Assembly (NCBI GenBank): GCA_022376515.1
Contig: WTXI01000212.1
Coordinates: 1 to 63,355, forward strand
Direction of reading: 5' to 3'
DNA length: 63,355 bases
From: Lactifluus volemus
Lineage: Eukaryota; Basidiomycota; Agaricomycetes; Russulales; Russulaceae
A program made the position numbers and the translations under genes. Numbering within the stretch: the stretch's first letter is position 1; each line of letters starts with the position of its first letter. Below the pieces are notes generated by a model. It was given only the letters and a program-made list of their open reading frames with translations, was not told the origin of the DNA and searched no databases. Positions 11,499-20,719 of the stretch are shown piece after piece.

Positions 11499-14400
11499 TC
11501 ATCGAACGGGAACGTTTGTGCTGCTACTGCCCTCGTAGAATTCTATGTCACTACTGACCCCCCCTTCTTCCTCTTCTGGGGTCGGTCGTGGACCTGCCTC
11601 AGGTTCATCGTGGTGTCCCTGCTGATGGCCGTGATCGCTATCTTCCTCATCCTCATCCTCATCTTCCTCGCCCTCTTCCTCGCCTTCACCTCCCCCCGCT
11701 TCTTCCTCTTCTTCCTCTTCCTCTTCTTCGTCCTCGTCTTCTTCGCTTTCACTTTCACTTTCACTCGCATAGAACGCATCCAAATCCGTCACCGTGCCCT
11801 TATTAGGCACGCTTCCAGCTGGAGACGTCCCGTCCGACCCAGCCGGTGTCAACACGACGATCGGCGTTGACTGACCGCCGGTGATACCTATGCTACTACT
11901 GCCACCATGTCGAGCCGAAGCAGCACCACCAGCAGCAACGTGCCCGATCGCGGTAATCACTGTAGATGATGACAATGACAACGAGGCCGCCGCCGCGTCT
12001 TCGGGCGAATCTCGAAGGCTCGACTCGACGCCGTGTTCGAGCCAGTCGGGCAGGAGCCGAGCGTGCGGCACGTCACGCCCGAGGACGAGACTGAGTGTGC
12101 CGAGACGCTCGCGCGTAGTAGTAGTATTAGTGTCACCAGAAGTAGCAGTAGCCGCATCCTGCGGCGCAGGGGCAATGGCGGCGGCGGCGCTCTCTTTACC
12201 CTCAAATAACACGACGCGCACTTGGGCGCGTCGGAGCACGACTCCACCGACGTCCTTGACGTCTGCTGCGCCGATGTTCGGTGCTACTCCCGCGAGGAGT
12301 TGATGGAGCATGCGACCGCGGTCGCGCACGTCATAACTGCGATCGTAACGAGCAAGCGCGAATACGTATTTGGCTAGTTGTGTCAGTGTGTCGTGGGCCG
12401 GTGATAGGACGAGAAGTTTCGCGGCGAGCGTTACGGCTTGCAGCTTCACCGGTACAGTCTGGAGAGAGAAATAAAATAAAATTTAAAAAAAAACGGGGGA
12501 GGGGGGGGGATGAGAAAAATACAAGAAACAGTTTGTTAGCGAGCTCAGTTGAAGATCGGGCTCGCGGATGAGCTAGCGATGATAACGGACCTCATCGCGA
12601 AATGATTTTGCAATCTTGCGGAGCACATCGGGTGCCCACGGCACCACGCCTTCGACTAAAGCGTTAGGCGAGTCATCCGCGGCATACTGACCGACAAGCC
12701 AGATGATGCACGCTCGTGCCTGAGAGTGCCGAATTTCGTCGATACGATACGCAAGGCGCTCAACGATCGTTAGCGGCGCCGACGACGAACTGGCACGCGT
12801 GGCGCCTTGCATCTGAGTTTGGACGAGCGATTTTAACTCGACGACGGCATTAGCCACAACAGGGTCTGCGGGGATGCTCAGTTTAGAGAGTAGTTAAAGT
12901 GGAGCGAGCCAGGGGGAAAGGAAGCTTACCATGCGGACTCTGAATACACTCCATCAACGCATTAAGACACTGAGTGGTTGATTCGGAAAGCGTGCGGGCT
13001 ATATGCCCGATGCCCTTAATCGCCTCTGCTACCAGTGTTTCATCTACATCATCTGTGTAATCCTGAACAAGAAAAAACAGGTTGGGTGGCCATGTTATCG
13101 GAAGAGGGAAAAGGGACCGACCACAAATTCACGCAACAACGCCTGCCAGTTGTCAACCGTGACTAGATTCCTCAAGAGGCGCGTCTTTGTACCCTTTACT
13201 TGCGTGCTGTCATCGGCACGAACAACGAAACGGGTATAGTGAGGGGAAAACAAATGCTACGATCATTCAACTATCAGACAAGCTCAGAGTTACACCGGGA
13301 CGTACCGAAGAGATATGTGAGATAGAGAGAATGTATATCAAGATCACACGTTCGACTTCTGGTGATACCGCTAGAAGTCGGAGCAGCGGGCGGACTGCTT
13401 TGTGATGATGTGATGATAGGGCTAGATAATGGAAGGCGCGAGTGACAGCCATCACAACCTGGAAAGTCCATCAACACGCGTCCGGGAAAACCTTCTATCT
13501 AAATCGCTTACAGCAGGGTTACGTGACTGGAACAATGGCTCCGCCGACATCAGCAAGAGGTCGAGGTCCCGATCGACATCTTCCTTTTCTTCGCCCAGGC
13601 TATCGTGCGAACTAGTCGGACGAGGTAGCATCGTCCGGGCATAGCGAACCAGGAGCTCGAGGAGGTTTACTTGGCCCCATTCGTCCACGTCAACGAGTAC
13701 CCGACAAAGGCGCCGATAGTGAACATGCAGGAGGTCGAGTCGCGTAGGGCAAACTGCTTCGAAAGCGATCGCAACGCTGCCAACGGACAATGGGGAGCGG
13801 TCACGCAATAATGTCGATAAGATTTCTATAAGGGATGGAAGTTGAGACTCGTCTAATCTATTGCAAGTCATCGTGAACTTTCTCGTGAGGATTTCCCCCT
13901 CCGTGAGAGGAAAGAACCCCACCTGTGACATTTTGGTATGGACAGCGCTGCTGTCTTGCGTACGTACGGGCTTGTATCTGACGCACATTTTTTGATCGCT
14001 AGCACGACCAAGCTGGCAATAGTCGGAACACGGATGCCAGATAACACGCGTAATGCCATCGCGCGAATTAGCGGTGAACTATCTGCGAGATCGCGTTGGA
14101 ACGTGTTGATGGAGAGCAACGCAAGGTCGGGTTCTGCTTCTGCATAACGCAAGAGATATATGTACACGAGCTTGCGAATTTCTAGGCTCGGAGAAGCAAC
14201 ATTCTTGACCACCGGCGCAAAGTATTCAGAGACGTTGCGGCCTTTTGAGATCATCTAATGACAGGGTTGTGAACGCGTGAGGAACATTTGAGCTGGGGTA
14301 GGCGCTCACAGCAATAAGACGCTTCATCGCTTCCAGTTTTTCGCGATCGTTGCCCGAGTCTAACTGTGATCTGATGTTCTTCGTCTTTTCCTCTCCGGTA

Positions 14401-14525
14401 TCGTAGTAGCCTGCGCCGCTGCCGGTCAAAGTGAAATCTCTCGTACGCTCCGCCAAAGTCTCTTGTATCCGCATACCCAGACGGGTAGCATTTTCCGTCC
14501 AGGAGTTGAAATTGATACCCGACAT
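11499..14525 (-). CDS. APL6: AP-3 complex large subunit beta (beta-3 adaptin)
   Basis: Large subunit of the AP-3 adaptor, which sorts cargo from Golgi/endosome to the vacuole. The N-terminal armadillo trunk is highly conserved ([40 protein letters not shown], then across an intron [20 protein letters not shown] and [20 protein letters not shown]). More helical-repeat exons follow to about 12570. The last exon has a long acidic Ser/Glu/Asp linker (11640-11790), typical of beta-3, ending at the stop at 11499. I start at the ATG at 14525 (MSGINFNSW). An in-frame ATG at 14615 exists, but it lies in the terminal repeat of the neighbouring transposon and is unlikely to be native. Only about 60 bp of ancestral 5' flank remain before the transposon. 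The exon structure of the middle part is inferred. Confidence 0.9.
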
Positions 14526-14584
14526 GTTCAAGATCGCATACGTGCTCCCGATAACTAGCGGGTGAGGGATTTGTCGGGCGAAGT
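14063..14584. repeat. Source copy of a tandem duplication (AP-3 beta 5' part)
   Basis: The first two exons and leader of AP-3 beta in this interval reappear at 26032-26185 and 29530-29880 in the same order and orientation. The copy breakpoint falls inside exon 2, at GCGAATTAGCGG. Together with the COX12 segments at 24975-26031 and 29882-30920, this defines one duplicated unit of about 1.6 kb. Confidence 0.85.
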
Positions 14585-14585
14585 A

Positions 14586-14611
14586 CTGTACCATTTCATT
14601 CAATTCGGCAG
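14586..14611 (+). repeat. Left terminal inverted repeat of the DNA transposon
   Basis: 26 bp, an exact reverse complement of 24947-24972, flanked outside by TA. On the minus strand it reads as an in-frame extension of the AP-3 beta ORF and supplies a spurious upstream ATG at 14615. Confidence 0.92.
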
Positions 14612-14632
14612 TCACGCGTCACGGGCCCCTCC

Positions 14633-14773
14633 TATTGCGGATGCTTCCGAGATTACGTCACTTAGGCACTAGTTTAGTATAAGTAGTCGGGGTCATGATC
14701 ACAAACGAAATCTAATCTTTTTCCCCCTTAATATCACACCGTTACAATCTCGGGTCACGTCCATAGCCTTATA
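14633..14773 (+). repeat. 5' LTR of the copia element
   Basis: 141 bp, identical to the 3' LTR. It starts TATTGCGG and ends CCTTATA, and is preceded by the CCTCC target duplication. It contains the element's promoter by position; a TATAAGTA sequence near 14680 is a candidate core promoter. Confidence 0.93.
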
Positions 14774-14785
14774 GGTTATGGGCCC
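14774..14785 (+). other. Primer-binding site, initiator-Met half-tRNA type
   Basis: GGTTATGGGCCC directly follows the 5' LTR. It is complementary to the anticodon arm of eukaryotic initiator tRNA-Met (loop with CAU), not to the tRNA 3' end. This is the priming style of Drosophila copia and yeast Ty5 (hemiviruses), where a tRNA fragment cut in the anticodon loop is used. Confidence 0.75.
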
Positions 14786-14963
14786 TGACGCCTACCGCTA
14801 ATCCTTTCTCTGCTGCTCTGTATACCCTTCCATAATCATCCACTTCTTCACGCTAACTTATTCAACTGGCATACACGCGCATATACGCTCGCATACATTG
14901 ACCTCACTCGCATACATTTACCTCATACCTTTCTTCACCACATAAAAAGTTTTTTCTTTTACC

Positions 14964-17900
14964 ATGTCTACGGGACCTACCAACCCTCTCATTCCTTCGT
15001 CCACTTCCGGTCCTTCAGCCTCTGGAGCAACGACCTCTGCTTCTGGAGGAATGACTCCCGCATCCACCACTACTCCCTCTGGGGCTGTCCCCGCATCAAC
15101 GTCTATAGTCGCGGGTACTTCCCCCGGTACCACCACTACTACTGTATCAACAACAGCACTTGCCATCTCCACGCTCGTCATGCCGTCATTTTCTGCCAAC
15201 GATATCCCCCTCACCGAACGCTACATCTCCGATAGCACTTGGCCATCGACCCTTGTTCTAGACCTCCGATCCTCAAACTGGGCCGAATGGAGTCATCGAC
15301 TTGAGGTTCTTGCCAGTCGGACAGGTCTCGACCCCTGGCTGAAGGGAACGCTCTCACCACCTGACCCCAATTTGAAGATGGCGAACAGTTGGGTCTGGTG
15401 GACCAACAACAACTCGCTTCGCGGGTTCATCATCCAACACATTTCCACCTATGACTTTGACATTATTTCACCCCTTGCGCTTGCCAGTGAGATTTACAAC
15501 GTCCTCCGTACCCGCCATGAAAAACTCGGCTTGCATGCCCACGTCATCTTCAACAAGAAACTCTCCGAAACTCACTTCCGAAGAAACGTCCCGCTCACTC
15601 AAACACTTACAGTCATCAAAGCCCTGCACCAGTCCATCGTCAATCTCGGACCCTACGACGCTGACCGTATGTTATGTACTTATATCCTTTACTCTTTAGG
15701 CCTAGAGTTCCGTGAACTCCAATCTACGATACGAGCAATGACACTCAATCCCAACTGCACTTCCGCCACGATCATACAACGACTCGAGTCCGAAGAAGAA
15801 CTCAACCAACGTCGTGGTGACCAGGGACTGGAGGCGTATCCCGACGCCTCGTCCAACGCCCTCGTCGCCCGCTCTGGTTCCAGCTCCCAACCACAAAATG
15901 CGCGCGACCGTCCACCGAGACCCACCTGCGCCAACTGCAGGCGTGTCGGCCATACGATCGACTTCTGCATCCAACCTGGAGGCAAAATGGCGGGCCGTAC
16001 TATCGAAGAAGCTCGGGCTGCTCAAACGGCCGCGCGACCTCGCACACAACGTACGACTCAAACGCAATCTGCCAATATCGCCACTTCCGTCGCAACCGCT
16101 CCTACGTCTTCCACGCCTTCTACAGTCACCGTAAATGGTGTCACTTATTCGATTGCACCTGTTACTTCTGCGGCCGCGGCTTCGACCGCGACTCCCTCAA
16201 CCACGTCCGCTCGGATCGAGGAAGTTCCTATCGATTCCGGCGACAATTGGGAAGCACTTGCCGCACTGGCTGACGATGATGATGATGATGCTCTCTTTGT
16301 TCGGCCTGATGGGCCTTCCGCGAGCTCTGCTTTCGCTGCCTCTGACGCTACCGGCGTTACGCACCCCTTCCTTCTTGACACTGGCGCCACATGCCACATT
16401 TCTCCGGTACGGGCTGATTTTTCTTCCTTCACCCACATTCCTCCTCGTCCCATCAAAGGGCTTGGCGGCGCCTCAGTTTATGCTGTTGGCATGGGTACCA
16501 TTCGTATTCCAATTATGCCTGGACGTTTCCTTGTCCTCCGGGATGCCTTATTCATCCCTGCCAGTCGTGTTCGTCTTATCTCCGTACTGACGCTCTGTCG
16601 TCATCACAGCCTCACATGCCATTTTAATTCTGATTCGTGCTGGCTCACAGACGCGTGGGGTTCCACCGTTGCACGTGGATCAGTCATTGCCCCCCGTCTT
16701 CTTTATTCACTTTCTGTTATGTTACAACCCCCCTTTTCTTCTTCAGGTCCATCCGCCTTTGCTTCTGTTACTGCAGCTGTTCCTGATATTGAGACCTGGC
16801 ACCGTCGCCTCGGTCACTGTAACCTTCGCACCCTCATTGATATGGCGCGCGCTGGGGTGGTGAGCGGGATGCGCATCGACCTCTCGACCTTGCCCCCCAG
16901 GTGCAATGCATGCATTCTCGGCAAACAAACAAAGACGCCTGTTCCCAAACTTCGGGAAGGCAGTCGGTCTACGACACGTCTAGAAAAAGTTTACGTTGAC
17001 CTCAGCGGTCCATACTCTGTTCCTTCTCGTTCTGGTCATAAATATTGCATGAACATTGTTGATGATTTTTCTTCTTTTGTCTGGTGTATTCCTCTTGCCG
17101 CCAAAGGCGATGCAATCAACGCGCTTCAGATTTGGCACCGTTCCGTAGAGAAACAATCCGGCGCCCGTTTGAAAGTCTTCCTGACTGACAACGGGGAACT
17201 CATTTCTAATGCGTGCCGTGCCTGGTGCGATGCTCACGGCATTGTTCACCAACGCACCGGCCCGTACACATCTATCCAAAATGGGCGTGTTGAACGCATG
17301 CACCGCACTATCTTACATAAAGCGCGCACCATGCGAATCGCATGTGATGCTCCGCTCGACTTATGGAATGAATTCTGCCTCACTGCCGCTTACCTTACGA
17401 ACCGCACCGCGTCGGTGACACTCGGGGGACGTACTCCCCATGAACTTTGGTTCAAAGAACGACCCTCCCTTGCACATCTTCGAGAGATCGGCTGTTCGGC
17501 CTATTCTCTCCTCCACAATCATCCCAAAGTTTATGCTCGCTCGTTCTCGACAATTTTAATCGGTTACGCCCTCAACTCCCGTGCTTATCGCCTTTGGGAT
17601 CGCGAGCGCGACCGTGTTTTCGATTCTTTCCACGTTGTCTTCGTGGAGCACCTTGACTCCCAACCACGCGTTTTTCGCCCCGGAGAAGTCGTCCCTGCTC
17701 TACCACACGACCCGCGATTCTCCTCCCCTCAAACGCCGTTATACCCCCCTCTATCAGACATTTCTCAATACACCCCTGCGGGTCCATATTTACCTCCGTA
17801 TCCTCCCGTCCAACCAACTTTTCCAGTTCACCCCCAGAATTTCCCTCTATATCATCCACCACCTGTCTCTGCTTATACTTACAATCAATACCCTGTACCT

Positions 17901-20177
17901 CCTCTACCAAACGTTTCCGTCCCGCCTGTAAATAATGTACCTGTTCCCAATACTCTCACAAACCATCCTACCTTACCGTCGAACGTCTTGCCTCCTCCAA
18001 TAACTCGTAGTTCTGCCTCGTCGTCCTCTAATCCTCCTGCTACTGTACTTTCTCCTACACATCAAAACATACCATCTTTCTCACAAACAATACCGTCACC
18101 TCCTCAAACAATACCGTCACCTGCTCAAGCACCGTCCACACCACCTCAAGCCTCATTTTCGCCCCCTCAAGCTCAAGCTTCACTTTCACCCCCTCAAACG
18201 CAAGATCCGCTTTCACCACCTCAAATTCAAGAAACATTCTCACCCCCTCAAGGTTCATCTTCGACCCCTCAAACTGTGTCTGATAATGTTACTGTACCGT
18301 TTTTGTTACCTACTGCTTCTGTTTCTTCGCATGATCCTTTACCTACTGATTTACCTACCGCTTCTACTGCTCCTCGTCGCTCCTCCCGCATCGCCGCCCG
18401 TTTGCGCTCGCATGCTCCCGCTCTAATTGCCGAGTTCGCGCCTTTCCGAGACTCCCACGTCCTCATCCCTGTCGTCACGATCACCGAAACCACGTCTCCC
18501 TCCGTCGACCTTGTACTTGCTGCCCTTGCCTCCGGTTCCGCCACCCCCGTCCTCTCCGACAATGACGATCCTTCCTGGGCTGAGGCGCTTGCTTCACCGG
18601 AACGAGAGTATTGGATCGCGGGTGGGCGCGACGAACTCAAGTCGCTGGAAGACCTCAATGTCTTCGTCCTTGTACCCCGTTCCGCTGTCCCACGTGGCCA
18701 GCGTGTGCTGAAGGGGAAGCTCGTCTGCAAACGTAAACGCGACGACGCTGGGAACATTACCCGCTACAAGGTTCGCTATGTGGCCAAAGGATATGCCCAA
18801 CAGCACGGTATCGACTATGACAAGGTCTCGGCGCCGACAGCTCGTCTCGAATCCTTCCGGATTCTTCTTCACATTGCTGCCTCCCTCGACTGGGATGTGC
18901 AGCAGTTCGATGTGAAGACTGCATTCCTACATGGCATCCTCCCTGACTCGGAGACCATGTACCTCGAACAGCCCCCCGGCTTCGAGGTGGAAGGCAAAGA
19001 AGACTTCGTGATGCGTCTTATGAAAAGTATATATGGGATGAAGCAGGCCAGTCGCGTTTGGAATGCCACATTCAACTCTGCCATCGAAGGATGGGGCTTC
19101 ACACGTCTCGCGTGTGAATGGTGCGTCTATAGGCGTTCCTCTGCCTCCGGAACGGTTCTCTTCGCGGTGCACGTCGATGACATTATTTCGATCGCGTCCT
19201 CGCCCGAGGAAAACAGCCGTTTCCTCTCCCTCCTCCGTACCAAATGGGAAATTTCAGCCCTCGGGCCTGCGAAATTCGCCCTCGGCATCTCCATTACGCG
19301 GCATCGTCCCAGCCGTACCGTAGCGCTAACACAAACTTCCATGATCGACCGCATCATCGAGAAGTTCGGACAATGCGATGCTCACCCCGCAGACACACCA
19401 ATGGCCGCTGGAGTCGTCTTGGAACGGCCTGACACGTCGATTCCCATTCCGTCTTCAGTCGCAGATTGGATGTCCCGCACCCCGTACCGAGAACTTATCG
19501 GTTCACTTATGTACATCGCCATCGGAACGCGTCCCGATATCGCCTATGCAGTCAGCCGTTTATCCACGTTTCTGGACTGTTACCGTCCGGAGCACTGGGG
19601 GGCAGCCGTGAGAGTGCTTCGCTACCTGAAAGGTACTCGCTCTCTATCACTAGTACTCGGCGGCAACACTCCCTTACGCCTTTCTGGATTCTCGGACTCC
19701 GACTATGCCAGTTGCACTACTAGCAGTCGATCTATTTCCGGTTACTGCTACAATCTTGGCACCGGCGCTGTGTCCTGGAGCTCGCGCAAACAACGTACTG
19801 TAGCCGATTCATCGTGCTACGCCGAATACATCGCACTCCATGACGCTTCGCATGAAGCGATCTTTTTGAGGCAACTACTTCAAGGTCTTGGTCATGCAGC
19901 ATCCAACCCTACCCCTATCCACTGCGACAACCATGCCGCGTCCATCATTGCCGAGGACCATGTCTGGCACTCGCGCATTAAACACATTCGCGTCAAATAC
20001 CACCACGTGCGCGATTTGGTTGCCAGCAAGGATATCACTGTCATTCGTGTCCGCTCCAGTGAAAACACAGCCGACATCATGACGAAACCATTGACCAAGA
20101 CTGATTTCTGTCGCCTTAGAGGATCGTTGGGATTACGCGTTGTTGGCGCTGGCAGTGAGGAGGAGCACCCTACCTAG
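14964..20177 (+). CDS. Copia Gag-Pol polyprotein
   Basis: A single ORF of 1,737 residues makes the capsid and enzymes for retrotransposition. A Ser/Thr/Ala-rich leader precedes a copia-type Gag (about 75-300). A CCHC knuckle, CANCRRVGHTIDFC, is near 320. The protease active site LLDTGATC is near 470. The HHCC zinc-binding pre-integrase (WHRRLGHCNL ... CNACILGKQ) is near 611-650. Integrase shows a DDE set in YVDLSGP (near 678), LTDNGE (742) and GRVERMH (776). A Pro/Gln-rich linker (920-1150) contains repeats of SPPQ/TPPQ. Reverse transcriptase (about 1245-1430) includes RYVAKGYAQ, FDVKTAFLHG, YGMKQASR and the HVDD form of the catalytic box near 1404. RNase H (1570-1700) has SDSDYA, AEYIAL and HCDNHAA. 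Gag and Pol share one frame, so no frameshift is needed. Confidence 0.96.
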   Translation: MSTGPTNPLIPSSTSGPSASGATTSASGGMTPASTTTPSGAVPASTSIVAGTSPGTTTTTVSTTALAISTLVMPSFSANDIPLTERYISDSTWPSTLVLDLRSSNWAEWSHRLEVLASRTGLDPWLKGTLSPPDPNLKMANSWVWWTNNNSLRGFIIQHISTYDFDIISPLALASEIYNVLRTRHEKLGLHAHVIFNKKLSETHFRRNVPLTQTLTVIKALHQSIVNLGPYDADRMLCTYILYSLGLEFRELQSTIRAMTLNPNCTSATIIQRLESEEELNQRRGDQGLEAYPDASSNALVARSGSSSQPQNARDRPPRPTCANCRRVGHTIDFCIQPGGKMAGRTIEEARAAQTAARPRTQRTTQTQSANIATSVATAPTSSTPSTVTVNGVTYSIAPVTSAAAASTATPSTTSARIEEVPIDSGDNWEALAALADDDDDDALFVRPDGPSASSAFAASDATGVTHPFLLDTGATCHISPVRADFSSFTHIPPRPIKGLGGASVYAVGMGTIRIPIMPGRFLVLRDALFIPASRVRLISVLTLCRHHSLTCHFNSDSCWLTDAWGSTVARGSVIAPRLLYSLSVMLQPPFSSSGPSAFASVTAAVPDIETWHRRLGHCNLRTLIDMARAGVVSGMRIDLSTLPPRCNACILGKQTKTPVPKLREGSRSTTRLEKVYVDLSGPYSVPSRSGHKYCMNIVDDFSSFVWCIPLAAKGDAINALQIWHRSVEKQSGARLKVFLTDNGELISNACRAWCDAHGIVHQRTGPYTSIQNGRVERMHRTILHKARTMRIACDAPLDLWNEFCLTAAYLTNRTASVTLGGRTPHELWFKERPSLAHLREIGCSAYSLLHNHPKVYARSFSTILIGYALNSRAYRLWDRERDRVFDSFHVVFVEHLDSQPRVFRPGEVVPALPHDPRFSSPQTPLYPPLSDISQYTPAGPYLPPYPPVQPTFPVHPQNFPLYHPPPVSAYTYNQYPVPPLPNVSVPPVNNVPVPNTLTNHPTLPSNVLPPPITRSSASSSSNPPATVLSPTHQNIPSFSQTIPSPPQTIPSPAQAPSTPPQASFSPPQAQASLSPPQTQDPLSPPQIQETFSPPQGSSSTPQTVSDNVTVPFLLPTASVSSHDPLPTDLPTASTAPRRSSRIAARLRSHAPALIAEFAPFRDSHVLIPVVTITETTSPSVDLVLAALASGSATPVLSDNDDPSWAEALASPEREYWIAGGRDELKSLEDLNVFVLVPRSAVPRGQRVLKGKLVCKRKRDDAGNITRYKVRYVAKGYAQQHGIDYDKVSAPTARLESFRILLHIAASLDWDVQQFDVKTAFLHGILPDSETMYLEQPPGFEVEGKEDFVMRLMKSIYGMKQASRVWNATFNSAIEGWGFTRLACEWCVYRRSSASGTVLFAVHVDDIISIASSPEENSRFLSLLRTKWEISALGPAKFALGISITRHRPSRTVALTQTSMIDRIIEKFGQCDAHPADTPMAAGVVLERPDTSIPIPSSVADWMSRTPYRELIGSLMYIAIGTRPDIAYAVSRLSTFLDCYRPEHWGAAVRVLRYLKGTRSLSLVLGGNTPLRLSGFSDSDYASCTTSSRSISGYCYNLGTGAVSWSSRKQRTVADSSCYAEYIALHDASHEAIFLRQLLQGLGHAASNPTPIHCDNHAASIIAEDHVWHSRIKHIRVKYHHVRDLVASKDITVIRVRSSENTADIMTKPLTKTDFCRLRGSLGLRVVGAGSEEEHPT

Positions 20178-20292
20178 GGACATTTCTTTTTCTTCACTTT
20201 CTATTTCTCCTTTTTCCTTTCCTTATTTCTTTGTGCCATTGACTTACCCTCACTATGGGTCCACATTATACTTAGAGTAGGCCATGCGTGGC

Positions 20293-20301
20293 GAGGAGGA
20301 G
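20293..20301 (+). other. Polypurine tract of the copia element
   Basis: GAGGAGGAG abuts the first base of the 3' LTR, the expected site for plus-strand priming. Confidence 0.75.
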
Positions 20302-20442
20302 TATTGCGGATGCTTCCGAGATTACGTCACTTAGGCACTAGTTTAGTATAAGTAGTCGGGGTCATGATCACAAACGAAATCTAATCTTTTTCCCCCTTAA
20401 TATCACACCGTTACAATCTCGGGTCACGTCCATAGCCTTATA
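20302..20442 (+). repeat. 3' LTR of the copia element
   Basis: 141 bp, same sequence as 14633-14773, followed by the second CCTCC target copy and then the interior of the host DNA transposon. Confidence 0.93.
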
Positions 20443-20719
20443 CCTCCAAAATGCCTAAATGTCACGGATGTCACGGTGTTTTGGGCCAAGTGCCGAAATC
20501 ATTTGGAAATTCAAAAAAAACCCCTAAAATGCACTAAAAAATGGGATTTTTTCCCTAGTAGGCTAGTAGTAGCTTATTCCATTGTATTTACATATTTAGT
20601 GAAGAAATAGTAAGTGTCAGACAACGTGCTCGTCAAGTTGGCATTTACAGTGCTAAGGTGGCTGCCAAACAGCCAAACACGCTGACCAACCGTTTATGTT
20701 CCCACATCTTCCATCGATT

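Larger units (their letters stand above)
14633..20442 (+). mobile_element. Complete Ty1/copia LTR retrotransposon
   Basis: 5.81 kb, inserted 47 bp inside the left end of the DNA transposon. It has two 141-bp LTRs with no difference that I can find, a 5-bp target duplication CCTCC (14628-14632 and 20443-20447), a primer-binding site, a purine tract and one uninterrupted 1,737-codon ORF. Identical LTRs and an open ORF indicate a recent, possibly still competent insertion. The LTR ends are 5'-TATTG...TTATA-3' rather than TG...CA. Confidence 0.95.

Noticed and set aside
11543..11870. Leu/Phe- or Lys/Arg-rich ORFs opposite the end of AP-3 beta
   Set aside because: They are antisense readings of the acidic Glu/Asp/Ser repeat of the adaptin linker.
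14526..14615. Upstream extension of AP-3 beta beginning MTAELNEMVQYF
   Set aside because: The first codons come from the transposon's terminal repeat, and the same sequence occurs at 24947-24972. The native start is MSGINF at 14525.
15689..16436. Minus-strand ORFs inside the copia region (for example 98, 121 and 103 codons)
   Set aside because: They are shadows of the Gag-Pol frame with no similarity of their own.
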